This document shows, in pieces, positions 43,501 to 52,619 of a stretch of DNA of 64,000 nt. The number at the start of each line of letters is the position of its first letter. Positions within the stretch are counted from its first letter, which is position 1. Source of the DNA: Bacteroidota bacterium (GTDB lineage Bacteria > Bacteroidota > Bacteroidia > Chitinophagales > Chitinophagaceae); assembly GCA_023387985.1 (NCBI GenBank), contig JAEWHC010000002.1:186001-250000 (forward strand). The letters run 5' to 3'. The notes beneath the pieces are model-generated. The model did not search any database. It saw only the letters and a program-made list of their open reading frames with translations, and was not told where the DNA came from. The translations under genes and the position numbers were made by a program.

Positions 43501-43637
43501 CCAATTACTCGGGTATTGATGCTGTAGGAAATACCGTTTCTGCGGCGGCCGGTGGTATTGGCGGTGAAGGTTATGACGTTTGGTCGTTGCCCAACCCACG
43601 TGGAATTACTGTAGGGATCAGCTTAAACTTAAATTAA
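40551..43637 (+). CDS. SusC/RagA-type TonB-linked outer-membrane transporter
   Basis: A 1028-residue receptor. It has a signal peptide (to about 25, ending GLFAQQ), a carboxypeptidase-D-like repeat at about 27-100 (ITGVVRGDDSQPLSGVTV), a TonB box region (DEVVVTAEFG), a plug domain with VPGLQVTSTSGAPG and PLYVVDGIPMNN and SITVLKGAAAAALYGSDA, then a 22-strand barrel ending with GITVGISLNLN. It imports an oligomeric nutrient with the SusD partner encoded next. No glycoside hydrolase or peptidase gene lies in the operon, so the substrate is open. Confidence 0.96.
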   Translation: MRNKFQILLLGLLVAALLPLGLFAQQRQITGVVRGDDSQPLSGVTVTVVRTGAATLTDAEGKYTISANPGDVIRFSYVGFETTNTTVGSNNAINVSMIPGKESLDEVVVTAEFGMKRVGRAVGSSVQVISGNAINESGRDAFISSLQGRVPGLQVTSTSGAPGASTTVVLRNITSISGSNQPLYVVDGIPMNNSSFNPIGLAGTETYSVRNQDFASRGNDFNPEDIESITVLKGAAAAALYGSDASNGAIIITTKKGRAGKGRVNYSNSLRWDKAYGYPEMQTKYANGAYGTTNYYYTAKYGGEYPAGMNLYDNIDAILQTGFSQRHNLSVEAGTERATIRGGVSYLDQKGVIKTTAYDRLNLSLSGKAAITEWLNFESSLQYVNTNNNKVMRGTDGPLYRAMIWPMVDNMANYLSDDGRFMRKPNYYSDVDLLNPLFAMNKNKNFDKSDRFLSMVSFTLTPIKNAFLRAQFGNDVGMQTYETSWHPYYSNNNAGLGRYDLVHANFQDPSLNILAGYNNKFLEDKISVSAQAGYHQLQNKVIRQVTSGSKFIIPDFQSINNLDPATVSSSQRNTVRRIQAISGQLELGYDNTAFLTFRARNDWSSTLPVNNNSYFYPAVEASFILTELEAIRSIEALSFFKLRASWAQVGKDAGPLEIDPQLGPTSATGGGFRYGFTGPNPNLRPEMTTAREIGFDARFLNNRVNTMFSYYKTQHTDQIVKNFRLSYATGFVLNTLNVGSFETSGWEALVDVDVVRSRTGLTWNVGVNGSQAKSMVDYLPENVTEYYDPYTWNSGNIRTGIMVGNPITTLTGLAYLRNEAGDVLISPTTGLPIVDSRWSVLGDREPKLRFGITSALTYKGIRLSALFSGRYKATVVNGTKRLMLSQGTSWESVTMRESEPVVFKGVLRDGNENSKTPTVNSIAVNYRTGVYGGGDEDWIETGVNYLRLQELRLSYNIPTKTLERTGIFSGINVYVIGNDLFTWTNYSGIDAVGNTVSAAAGGIGGEGYDVWSLPNPRGITVGISLNLN

Positions 43638-43649
43638 AAAGAAACAGAC

Positions 43650-45509
43650 ATGAAAAGGATAATATATATTTTAATTCCCCTGGTGATACTCGCAGGAGGT
43701 TGCCAAAAGTTCCTGGATGTAAACCGGAACATTGACGCTCCTGACTACGTGGAAGGGTATCTTTACCTTGCCGGTATCCAGCAGGCTTATCAGGGGTTTT
43801 ATTGGGATATCCGGGCGGTAGGCCCGATGACCCAAATGATGGGAACCACTTCGTACACCACTTTTGCAACCAACTATTATTCGCTTGGAAGCGATGCGGG
43901 TGGTGAGGTTTGGCGCACCGTTTACTGGTTGCAGGGCATGAACCTGGAAAATATGATAAACCAATCCATGGAGGCTGAAGACTGGACTCTTGCGGGAATT
44001 GGTTATGCTATGAAGGCGTTTTCCTGGGATGCCATGACCAAACTCCATGGTGAACTCCCAATGAAACAAGCCTATGTTGCCGGATTGCTTTCGCACGAAT
44101 ATGATTACCAGGATGAAATCTATGCCCAGGTAAGGGAATGGGCTTACAAGGCCATTGAATTGCTGGAAAAACCGGACAACCACAATTACGGAACAAAAAT
44201 CAGTGCAAACGATTTCATCTATGGCGGCGATAAAGACAAATGGATTAAGTTTTCTTATGCCGTTATTGTCAGAAATCTGGCTTCGCTTTCCAACAAGAAA
44301 GATTTTACAACAAAATATGCTGATGAGCTTGTTGCCGCTGCGGCAAAATCATTTGCCTCACCGGCAGATGATGCTACGGTAAAAGTTGCCGGTGGATCAC
44401 AATCTGCCCCTTTCGGCGATTACAACAACTTCTGGGGTACGGCAAGGGGCAACCTTTCTTACTCCTATTTCCAGCACGAATACGCAGTACAGGTTTTTAC
44501 CGGAACGGTTCCCAAATATGATCAGACAACCGGAGACAAAGTGAGGATTGACGGCAACAATTACCTGCCTTATGAGCTGGCCGAAAACCAAATCATTACG
44601 GATACGAATATAACCGAAACGGGGCATTTCGACCCGCGTGTTGCGGTGAAGCTGGGAACCACGAGTAACCCGTTGTTTATGAATATAGACGACCCGGACA
44701 GCGTTAAATATTACCGTTATTTTGGCGGCAGTTTTACCAGCCAAAGCGGACCAATTGGTACAGCTCCCTCCTATTATGGCAGAAACAATGTAAGCCAGTT
44801 CCAGGGAGCAGTAAATGATGGAATTGGAAAATGGATCTATCGTGACAATGCGCCTTATATTTTGACCACCTATGCAGAAATCCAGTTCTGCCTTGCAGAA
44901 GCTCTTTGGAAAATGGGACGCAAGGCTGATGCTTTTGTAGCCTTTCAGAATGGCGTAAGGGGTGATATGGAATTCACCAGCCGGTATATTTTTCCAGGTA
45001 AGGAAGAAAGCCCAACCGGAGGAGATAAAATTACAAGAGGCGCATTTGACAAGCTGGCCGCCGAATACCTTGCAGGTCCCTATGTTGCAGGATTGACTGA
45101 TTTTACTTTGTCACACATCATGATGCAGAAATGGGTTGCACTTTACCCATGGGGCGCTCTTGAAGCCTGGGTGGATATGCGCAAATACCATTTCGACATT
45201 GATTACTCCGGCGAATATCCAAAAAGTGGTGACGGCTGGTCTCAAAGCATTGTAGATATGAAATGGGATACCGATCCAAACAAGGTTTACAAAGGGTTGT
45301 ATCTCGCTCCGGCGCAGGTAGGCAATCGCAAAGGATCCTACAACGTACTGAATGAAGGTTCGCCATCCTATCGTGTAAGACCCAGGTATAACTCCGAATA
45401 TATGTGGAACCTGAAATCTTTGGAAACCCTGAAACCGATATCCGGCACAGCGCCGAATTATCACACTTCAATACCCTGGTTTGCCTATCCCGGAGATATG
45501 CCCAAATAG
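43650..45509 (+). CDS. SusD/RagB-type nutrient-binding lipoprotein
   Basis: A 619-residue surface lipoprotein with lipobox LAGGC (Cys18) and the usual QKFLDVNRNIDAPD start. It belongs to the SusD-like group with TPR-type helices (SusD/RagB or SusD-2). It caps the SusC barrel encoded 12 nt upstream and binds the substrate. The C-terminal part contains MMQKWVALYPWGALEAWVDMRK, a conserved SusD pattern. Confidence 0.93.
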   Translation: MKRIIYILIPLVILAGGCQKFLDVNRNIDAPDYVEGYLYLAGIQQAYQGFYWDIRAVGPMTQMMGTTSYTTFATNYYSLGSDAGGEVWRTVYWLQGMNLENMINQSMEAEDWTLAGIGYAMKAFSWDAMTKLHGELPMKQAYVAGLLSHEYDYQDEIYAQVREWAYKAIELLEKPDNHNYGTKISANDFIYGGDKDKWIKFSYAVIVRNLASLSNKKDFTTKYADELVAAAAKSFASPADDATVKVAGGSQSAPFGDYNNFWGTARGNLSYSYFQHEYAVQVFTGTVPKYDQTTGDKVRIDGNNYLPYELAENQIITDTNITETGHFDPRVAVKLGTTSNPLFMNIDDPDSVKYYRYFGGSFTSQSGPIGTAPSYYGRNNVSQFQGAVNDGIGKWIYRDNAPYILTTYAEIQFCLAEALWKMGRKADAFVAFQNGVRGDMEFTSRYIFPGKEESPTGGDKITRGAFDKLAAEYLAGPYVAGLTDFTLSHIMMQKWVALYPWGALEAWVDMRKYHFDIDYSGEYPKSGDGWSQSIVDMKWDTDPNKVYKGLYLAPAQVGNRKGSYNVLNEGSPSYRVRPRYNSEYMWNLKSLETLKPISGTAPNYHTSIPWFAYPGDMPK

Positions 45510-45540
45510 ATTTTTTCATAAGCAATAAACAATAAAGTAT

Positions 45541-46404
45541 ATGAGACATATAAAAGCTTTTTTAACATTAATAGCTGTGGTCATGGCTTTTACTGCTTGT
45601 GAAAAGCATGTAATCGCCTATGATTCAGAAACCATCCAGCCTGGTTCTGCAGAATTCCAGCTGCATTACTTTGTGCCCGTGGTTGCCGGAGCGGCCAATA
45701 ACATAACCAAGGTTGAAATAAACGATAAGCTTTATACAAACCAAACCGGACCGTTGTCTACCTATAATGCGGTACCAAGTGGTGCAGTAGGCCGTTTCTT
45801 TAATGCTCCTGCCGGAAATACGAATATCAAACTGTACCGTGGTGCAAACCAGGACCTGGTTTACGATCAGAACGTAACCCTTCAGAGCGGTAAACAAAAT
45901 GTATTCGTGCATGATTTCACCAAGCCGCCCGTGGTTATAGATAACGGGTTTCCGTATCCCAGAAATGTAACGGACACAACGGACAATTATGGATGGGTGA
46001 GGTTTTATAATTTTCTGTATGAAACTGCCGGCGTGCCAACCGATAAAACGCTGCAATACCAATACCAATACGTGACCGACCGCGCATCGATGACCAAAAG
46101 CGATTGGATCAATGTAGGCGATCCCGTGAGTTTTGGACAAGCCACGGATTGGGAAATGATTCCTGTGGTGCGTGAGGTAATTACTGCTCCGTCCAGTTCT
46201 TATGCACGTGTTGATTACCGCATATTGGTAAAAGGCAATGCCTCCTCACCGGACAGTCTTTTAAAGGTGCGTAACGCATCCGGCAGTATGGTTGATTATG
46301 CTGACTGGTGGACGGCCTATGTTGGCCGGCACTATATGCATATTCTCGCAGGCTTCAGGGCGGCTACGCCCATTTCAGCCGTAAGACAGTTTACTGCCAA
46401 TTAA
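45541..46404 (+). CDS. Lipoprotein of the SusCD operon (DUF4397-like)
   Basis: A 287-residue lipoprotein, lipobox AFTAC (Cys20). The N-terminal half (AEFQLHYFVPVV, NITKVEINDKLY, GRFFNAPAGNTNIKLYRG) resembles DUF4397-type Ig-like domains; the rest is not recognised. It sits 31 nt after susD, in the SusE/SusF position, so it is probably a surface accessory binding protein. A strong terminator follows. Confidence 0.65.
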   Translation: MRHIKAFLTLIAVVMAFTACEKHVIAYDSETIQPGSAEFQLHYFVPVVAGAANNITKVEINDKLYTNQTGPLSTYNAVPSGAVGRFFNAPAGNTNIKLYRGANQDLVYDQNVTLQSGKQNVFVHDFTKPPVVIDNGFPYPRNVTDTTDNYGWVRFYNFLYETAGVPTDKTLQYQYQYVTDRASMTKSDWINVGDPVSFGQATDWEMIPVVREVITAPSSSYARVDYRILVKGNASSPDSLLKVRNASGSMVDYADWWTAYVGRHYMHILAGFRAATPISAVRQFTAN

Positions 46405-46422
46405 TAAGGTAATCTATACCTG

Positions 46423-46456
46423 AGAAAAGAGGTTGCCGCAAGGCAGCCTCTTTTCT
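46423..46456 (+). terminator. Intrinsic terminator of the SusCD operon
   Basis: AGAAAAGAGGTTGCC and GGCAGCCTCTTTTCT around a GCAA loop form a 15-bp stem with one G-U pair and a TTT tail. It begins 18 nt after the last gene of the operon. Confidence 0.9.
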
Positions 46457-46601
46457 TTAGCAACAATGAATAATATGCGCTCGTCTTGCGCTAGCAGGGC
46501 AAAAAATGCACAAAAAGGCAAATCAGGATCCAGGCGCAACCTTTATAGGCTTTCAGGGATTCAGTAGAATTATTACCGTTGAAATCAACCAATCGCAAGC
46601 A

Positions 46602-48548
46602 TCATTTCAAAATAATTGCTCCAAGTGCAGGTAAATTTAACCGCACTTCGTACCGCTTGCTTTCTTTATCAACAAGCTGTGAACGCACTTCCGGGTTAAA
46701 AACATCACCGGTGCCCCAGTATTTTTTATCATTGGAATTAAAGATTTCCTGCCACGTCTTTTTGCCGTCCAGGTAAAAAATTTCATCATATCTCACTACT
46801 GGGGTCAGGTTGAGGATCACCACCAGATCGTCTTTGGGCTTTTTGCCTTTCCTGCGATATCCCACAATACATTCAGGCCGTTTGTTCAATTCCACCCATT
46901 CGAAACCACCCTTTTCAAACTGTTTTTCGAAAATGGCGGGTTCTTCCTTTGCGATGTGCAATAAATCCCTAACGCAATTTTGCAACATTTTGTGGGAGTC
47001 GTATTGCAAGAGTTCCCATGGAAGTTCAGATTTGTAATTCCATTCCGTTGTGCTTCCAAATTCATTGCCCATGAACAACAATTTGCCACCCGGATGCGTA
47101 AACATATACGTATATAACGCACGCAGATTGGCGAACTTTTGCCAGTCATCACCCGGCATTTTATAAATCATCGGGCTTTTACCATGTACCACTTCATCGT
47201 GGCTCAACGGAAGCATGAAATTTTCATCATAGAAATACATCATGCTGAATGAAAACTTGTCTTGCTGAAATTGCCGGAAAATCGAATCAGTTTTAAAATA
47301 ATTCAGGGTATCGTGCATCCAGCCCATCATCCATTTCATGCCAAAACCAATGCCATCCGCATATGTCGGGCGGCTGATTCCGGGCCAGTCAGTAGCCTCT
47401 TCCGCAATGGTCTGCGTATCCGGAAAATCACGGTAAACCATGGCATTGAAATCTTTTAGAAATTCAATCGCTTCCAGGTTGCCGTCGCCGCCATGTACAT
47501 TGGGCTCCCACTCTCCTTCTTCCCTGCTGTAATTCAGCTTGAGCATACTGCTCACCGCATCCACCCGCATGCCGTCAATATGGTATTTATCAAACCAAAA
47601 CCTTCCGGCACTGATCAAAAAAGAACGAACCTCGCTGCGGCGGTAATTGAAAACATAGCTGTTCCAATCGGGATGAAATCCCTTGCGCATATCGGCGTAT
47701 TCATAAGTATGCGAACCGTCAAACAGGTATAGTCCATGGCTGTCATACGGAAAATGACTGGGCACCCAATCGAGGATAACCCCAATGTCTGCCTGGTGAA
47801 ACGCGTCGACCATAGCCATAAAATCCTGCGGAGAGCCAAACCGGCTGGTTGGAGCAAAATAACCGGTACCCTGGTAACCCCAACTTCCATCATAGGGGTG
47901 TTCCATTACCGGCATCAACTCCACATGGGTGAAACCCATTTCCCTGACATAAGGAACAAGCCTTTCGGTGATTTGCTGGTAGCTGTTGTAGCTTTCTTCG
48001 TCATACTTGTCGGGTCGCATCCAGCTTGCAAGATGTATTTCATATACATTCCACGGTGCATTGAGGGCGTTGTGCTTTTTACGCTTTTTCATCCAGGCGG
48101 CATCATTCCATGCAAAGTCATTGATTTGCCATGTAAGACTTGCTGTTTTCGGCCGCATTTCCCAAAAAAGACCATAGGGATCGCCTTTTTCAAGCTGCAC
48201 ATCATTTGCGCCGATGATATGGTATTTATAAGATGTTCCCCTGGAGACATTGGGAATAAATCCTTCCCAGATGCCCGTCTTATCAAGCCGGGGGTAGAGA
48301 TCATGCAGGTGTGCGGTATAGTTATTGAAATCCCCCACAACGCTCACCATTTGGGCATTGGGCGCCCAAACAGCAAAATAATAACCATTCGTATTCAATA
48401 CTTGCATAGCATGGGCTCCAAAAAGTTCGTATGCGCGGTATAGCGTACCCTGGTGAAAGTTTTGGATGTCTTCAGGAGTAAAACGGCTGTAACTCCAAAC
48501 AGGTTTGGCCCTGTCAATAAAATGGATGTCTTCGTATTTATTGCTCAT
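46602..48548 (-). CDS. glgB: 1,4-alpha-glucan branching enzyme
   Basis: A 648-residue GH13 enzyme that creates alpha-1,6 branches in glycogen. CBM48 lies at about 35-130 (FAVWAPNAQMVSVVGDFNNY), and the GH13 barrel has VELMPVMEHPYDGSWGYQGTGYFAP, DWVPSHFPYDSHGL, the nucleophile Asp in HIDGMRVDAVSSML, the acid/base Glu in IAEEATDWPGIS and SHDEVVHGKS. The ATG at 48548 gives a normal length. It is not beside other glycogen genes; malQ is 35 kb away. Confidence 0.96.
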   Translation of the reverse strand: MSNKYEDIHFIDRAKPVWSYSRFTPEDIQNFHQGTLYRAYELFGAHAMQVLNTNGYYFAVWAPNAQMVSVVGDFNNYTAHLHDLYPRLDKTGIWEGFIPNVSRGTSYKYHIIGANDVQLEKGDPYGLFWEMRPKTASLTWQINDFAWNDAAWMKKRKKHNALNAPWNVYEIHLASWMRPDKYDEESYNSYQQITERLVPYVREMGFTHVELMPVMEHPYDGSWGYQGTGYFAPTSRFGSPQDFMAMVDAFHQADIGVILDWVPSHFPYDSHGLYLFDGSHTYEYADMRKGFHPDWNSYVFNYRRSEVRSFLISAGRFWFDKYHIDGMRVDAVSSMLKLNYSREEGEWEPNVHGGDGNLEAIEFLKDFNAMVYRDFPDTQTIAEEATDWPGISRPTYADGIGFGMKWMMGWMHDTLNYFKTDSIFRQFQQDKFSFSMMYFYDENFMLPLSHDEVVHGKSPMIYKMPGDDWQKFANLRALYTYMFTHPGGKLLFMGNEFGSTTEWNYKSELPWELLQYDSHKMLQNCVRDLLHIAKEEPAIFEKQFEKGGFEWVELNKRPECIVGYRRKGKKPKDDLVVILNLTPVVRYDEIFYLDGKKTWQEIFNSNDKKYWGTGDVFNPEVRSQLVDKESKRYEVRLNLPALGAIILK

Positions 48549-48635
48549 AATTCTAGGTGACGATTGGAGAATATTTTCCCGGTTATACGATATGGACCAT
48601 AACGGTGTAAAGTTAGGCAGAATTTATACAGAGAA

Positions 48636-50276
48636 TCAGGGCGATCCCCGCTCAATGCCTTTCAATTTTTCCAAATCCTGTTCAGTAATTTCATAAAGCA
48701 ACACACTATGCCTGTATAATCCCGACGGTTCAAAATGCCTGATCCACCATGAACGTGGATAATTACGTGGTCCATAAATTTCAGATACATCAACCGCATA
48801 TTTCCCGGCAGCCGGCGATTCAGTAATTCGTTTGTATTCTGAATGTTTGTGGAGATATTCATTCAAGTATTTGGCTACATGTCCATAATTGATATTCGAA
48901 TCACCAAAATACTTATATAATGCTTTTTTCGGTTGCAAAAATTCATTGGTGTAAGACAGGATATTGGGCCAGAAAATAGCCAGGCTTGTAAAATTTAAAA
49001 TCATAAGTACCGGCAAAATATATTTTGATGCCGATGCTAAAAATCGGATGGCCGGAACAACGAATAAATAAATAACCGGATAAACCATTAATGCATGCCT
49101 TAGCCCAATCTGGAACGGATTGGTAAACGACAAGATGAACAGAAAAAGCAAAGGCGGGCCATAAACCAATATTAGCGAAGTATTAAGGTAGCGCAATTTA
49201 TGTTGCCACAATATAATCAGCAAGCTTAGGAAGCATAACCCGATCGTAAGCAAAGGCAGCTTAAACCAGAATGAATAGAAGTAATAATACCAAACGGGCC
49301 CTGATTCAAAATATTTACCATGAACAAAAACCCCCATAAAAGTATGGGTCTCCAGTGATGTATTTCCACCTCCCCATTCCGCATGTAATTTCAATTCATC
49401 AAAAGCTGAAACATAATCATAGGGCAACGGCACAGGAAAATTTTCAAAAGGAGCCAGGTATTTATACAGCGCCTGTGAGGCGGCGCTCTTCCTGGGAAGC
49501 TCTTTTACCGGAAAAAAAGACTTTCCAAACCAATACGTGGCATTAATAATAAATAACACAATACCCAACAAAGCTGTCAACCGTAAAATTTCTTTCTTCC
49601 AGGGAAGGGGATTATTTTTTTTCCATAAAATGAACAACCAGGCCAATGCAAGCATGGGGATGAGGTAAACCATTGAAGCCTTGGCAAGTACGGTTAAAGA
49701 GGTAAACAGACTCAGATACAAAAAATACCTTATGCTGCCCGTTCGGGAATAGCGCAGGAGGCAGTAAAGCGTGGCCAATAACAATGCGGCGACAGGAATG
49801 TCACTCCCTACAAGTGAACTGTACGAAAAAACCATCGGGTCGTACAGGAGCAGGACCAACGGAATGGGCCAGATTTTACTTCCGGGCCAAATGGTTTTAA
49901 ATGTGAACAAAAATGAAAATGCAAGCAGTACAAGATAGATGTACATAAAATGCCTTCCCATTCTTAAAAAGCGAAAACCATAAATGTCCTTTTCATCTGG
50001 CCAATATTTTTTTAAAAAAAGCGATGTAAGCGCCGGTGCAGCAACAGGCGTTTTGGAGTCATCCAAAGGCTTATAACGCGCTGTATTCTGCCGTGCCCAT
50101 CGTAATGAATATCCAAAATAATCCGATTCGTCGACCGTAGTAGCCAAATCTGCAAAAAAAACAACCGAGGTGCAAAAATGTAATCCGAGAATAACAAGGA
50201 ACATACGCTTTTCCCAATACAACATGTTGCGCCAGGTACTGCTCCAGTAATTCAATGTAAGGATATGCCTTTTCAT
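48636..50276 (-). CDS. GT39-like polytopic membrane glycosyltransferase
   Basis: A 546-residue inner-membrane protein with about 10 to 12 helices and a periplasmic C-terminal part. The first extracytoplasmic loop carries TTVDESDYFGYSLRW, the acidic pair expected in GT-C enzymes of the ArnT/PMT family, and helices such as PLVLLLYDPMVFSYSSLVGSDIPVAALLL follow. Such enzymes use polyprenyl-phosphate sugars on the periplasmic face to modify lipid or protein. I use the ATG at 50276; a TTG 18 bases upstream is less likely. Substrate unknown. Confidence 0.72.
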   Translation of the reverse strand: MKRHILTLNYWSSTWRNMLYWEKRMFLVILGLHFCTSVVFFADLATTVDESDYFGYSLRWARQNTARYKPLDDSKTPVAAPALTSLFLKKYWPDEKDIYGFRFLRMGRHFMYIYLVLLAFSFLFTFKTIWPGSKIWPIPLVLLLYDPMVFSYSSLVGSDIPVAALLLATLYCLLRYSRTGSIRYFLYLSLFTSLTVLAKASMVYLIPMLALAWLFILWKKNNPLPWKKEILRLTALLGIVLFIINATYWFGKSFFPVKELPRKSAASQALYKYLAPFENFPVPLPYDYVSAFDELKLHAEWGGGNTSLETHTFMGVFVHGKYFESGPVWYYYFYSFWFKLPLLTIGLCFLSLLIILWQHKLRYLNTSLILVYGPPLLFLFILSFTNPFQIGLRHALMVYPVIYLFVVPAIRFLASASKYILPVLMILNFTSLAIFWPNILSYTNEFLQPKKALYKYFGDSNINYGHVAKYLNEYLHKHSEYKRITESPAAGKYAVDVSEIYGPRNYPRSWWIRHFEPSGLYRHSVLLYEITEQDLEKLKGIERGSP

Positions 50277-50425
50277 GTTGCCCGCTTCAATCAAAATACA
50301 GAGAAAGAAAATAAAAAGCTTTCAGCTCTTCAATGGGACCACAGTCCGTGTAGAGGAACTAAAAAATGCTGAACAACAGCTAAAAAATCCATGCCTTTCT
50401 AAATTCATGAATTTGGCTCTGGTGA

Positions 50426-52237
50426 TCAATCATCCAGCTTCAAAACCGCCAGGAATGCTTCCTGTGGAATTTCAACGTTTCCGATCTGCCGCATGCGTTT
50501 CTTGCCTTCTTTCTGCTTCTCCAAAAGCTTTCGCTTACGGCTAATGTCTCCGCCATAGCATTTTGCGGTCACATCTTTTCGCAGCGCACTGATGTTTTCA
50601 CGGGCTACGATTTTTGCGCCAATGGCGGCCTGGATAGCGATCTGGAATTGCTGACGGGGAAGCAATTCTTTGAGTTTTTCACAAAGCTTACGGCCAAATT
50701 CGTGGGCACGACCGCGGTGGATCAATGCACTCAGGGCATCCACCTTTTCATTGTTGAGCAGGATGTCCATCTTCACAATATCGCTTTCCCTGTATCCGAT
50801 GGGATGATAATCAAAGGAGGCATAACCCCGGGTCTGGCTCTTTAGTTTGTCATAAAAATCGAATACGATTTCCGTAAGGGGCATTTCAAAAATAAGTTCA
50901 ACACGGGTTGGCGTAAGGTATCCCTGATTGATCAGGATTCCCCTTTTGCCAATGCAAAGGGTCATGATATTGCCAATATATTCAGGCTTTGAAATGATTT
51001 GGGCACGGATAAAGGGCTCATCAATTTTATCAATTTTTACCACTTCAGGCATATCAGCAGGATTGCTGATGGTTAATACATCGCCTTTGGTAGTGGTACA
51101 AATGAAACTCACGTTTGGAACGGTGGTGATTACGGTTTGGTTAAACTCCCTTTCCAGGCGCTCCTGGATAATCTCCATATGCAGCATGCCCAAAAAGCCG
51201 CAGCGGAAACCAAAACCCAGGGCCTGGCTCGTTTCCAGCTCAAAAGTGAGTGAGGCATCGTTGAGCTGAAGTTTTTCCATGCAATCGCGGAGTTCTTCAA
51301 AATCTTCGGTATCTACCGGAAAAATACCGGCAAAAACCATGGGCTTAACCTGCTCAAAGCCTTTAATGGGTGCGCCTGGCTGCGCGGCTAGGGTAACCGT
51401 ATCACCCACATGCACATCTTTAGCGGTCTTTATCCCGGTAATCAGGTATCCCACATTCCCGCAATCCACACCTGCAGCGGGCTGCAATCCAAGTTTTAAA
51501 ATTCCCACTTCATCGGCAATATATTCTGTTCCGGTGTTAACAAATTCAACTTTGTCGCCTTTTCGAAGTGTACCGTTCATCACCCTGAAATAAATAATAA
51601 TGCCCCGGTAAGAATTGAAAACACTGTCAAAAATTAGGGCTTGCAACGGAGCTTCAGGATCTCCGCTTGGTGGTGGAATGCGCTCAATTACCGATTCCAG
51701 GATAGCTTCAATGCCAATTCCGCTTTTCCCACTGGCGTGCAAAATGTCTTCTCTTTTACACCCGATCAAATCCATGATCTGATCCTCGGCCTCCTCAATC
51801 TGGGCCCCATCCATGTCTATTTTATTGATTACCGGAATAATCTCCAGGTCGTTGTCAATGGCCAGGTATAAGTTGCTGATTGTTTGAGCCTGTATTCCCT
51901 GTGACGCATCTACAAGCAGTAAGGCACCTTCGCAGGCAGCAAGCGCCCGGCTGACTTCATAAGAAAAATCTACGTGGCCCGGCGTATCAATCAGGTTTAG
52001 CGTGTATTTTTTGTCGGTTATGTATTTTTCATCCTTGCCGGTATATTCATAAATCAGCTGTACGGCATGACTCTTAATGGTTATCCCCTTTTCCCGTTCC
52101 AGGTCCATATCATCAAGTACCTGGTCCATCATTTGCCGGTCACTCACCGTATTGGTGGTCTGCAATAAACGATCAGCCAGGGTGCTCTTTCCGTGGTCAA
52201 TGTGGGCAATTATGCAAAAATTTCGGATTTGCTTCAT
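50426..52237 (-). CDS. lepA: Elongation factor 4 (LepA)
   Basis: A 603-residue translational GTPase that acts on stalled or mispositioned ribosomes. Domain I has AHIDHGKSTLADRLL (G1), GITIKSHAV (G2), DTPGHVDF (G3) and NKIDM (G4); the LepA-specific C-terminal domain ends with QIGNVEIPQEAFLAVLKLDD. The length is typical. A perfect TAnnTTTG lies only 12 nt upstream of the ATG. Confidence 0.97.
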   Translation of the reverse strand: MKQIRNFCIIAHIDHGKSTLADRLLQTTNTVSDRQMMDQVLDDMDLEREKGITIKSHAVQLIYEYTGKDEKYITDKKYTLNLIDTPGHVDFSYEVSRALAACEGALLLVDASQGIQAQTISNLYLAIDNDLEIIPVINKIDMDGAQIEEAEDQIMDLIGCKREDILHASGKSGIGIEAILESVIERIPPPSGDPEAPLQALIFDSVFNSYRGIIIYFRVMNGTLRKGDKVEFVNTGTEYIADEVGILKLGLQPAAGVDCGNVGYLITGIKTAKDVHVGDTVTLAAQPGAPIKGFEQVKPMVFAGIFPVDTEDFEELRDCMEKLQLNDASLTFELETSQALGFGFRCGFLGMLHMEIIQERLEREFNQTVITTVPNVSFICTTTKGDVLTISNPADMPEVVKIDKIDEPFIRAQIISKPEYIGNIMTLCIGKRGILINQGYLTPTRVELIFEMPLTEIVFDFYDKLKSQTRGYASFDYHPIGYRESDIVKMDILLNNEKVDALSALIHRGRAHEFGRKLCEKLKELLPRQQFQIAIQAAIGAKIVARENISALRKDVTAKCYGGDISRKRKLLEKQKEGKKRMRQIGNVEIPQEAFLAVLKLDD

Positions 52238-52248
52238 AAATAAGGCTG

Positions 52249-52256
52249 CAAAGATA
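52249..52256 (-). promoter_or_regulatory. -7 promoter element of lepA
   Basis: Minus-strand TATCTTTG, 11 nt before the lepA ATG (52237). By the rnpB ruler transcription starts at about 52243, giving a leader of 6 nt. Confidence 0.6.
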
Positions 52257-52619
52257 AGGTTGGCGGCCTTTTAGTAAATGCGGTCCCAAGAGCGAAAACA
52301 TAAATTTAGCGAATGAAAAAAGATGCTGAATGAAGCACGATGTAATACTGAAAAGGCATAAAACCTACAAATCCGGAAATAAATGCCGGCCATATCCGTT
52401 AGGTTAGAACCCAGCTGCCGGACAACAATTCTTTTTCAAATTTTGAAGGGTTAAATTTCCTGTGGAATGACACCTGGTGAAAGGCTTTTAATCTGTAAGG
52501 AAACAAAAAGAATAATTGCAGTGTTCGCATAAGAAATTATGGATGCCCGGTATGCATATTAATTAATTTGATTTGTCCAGCCTCAGATTATTGACCATAT
52601 TGCAACTCCGAACCAGATC
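52257..52619. other. Divergent intergenic region lepA / epimerase
   Basis: About 360 bases with no gene, repeat or structure that I can support. The part nearest 52620 should hold the promoter of the epimerase gene, but no good TAnnTTTG was seen. Confidence 0.4.
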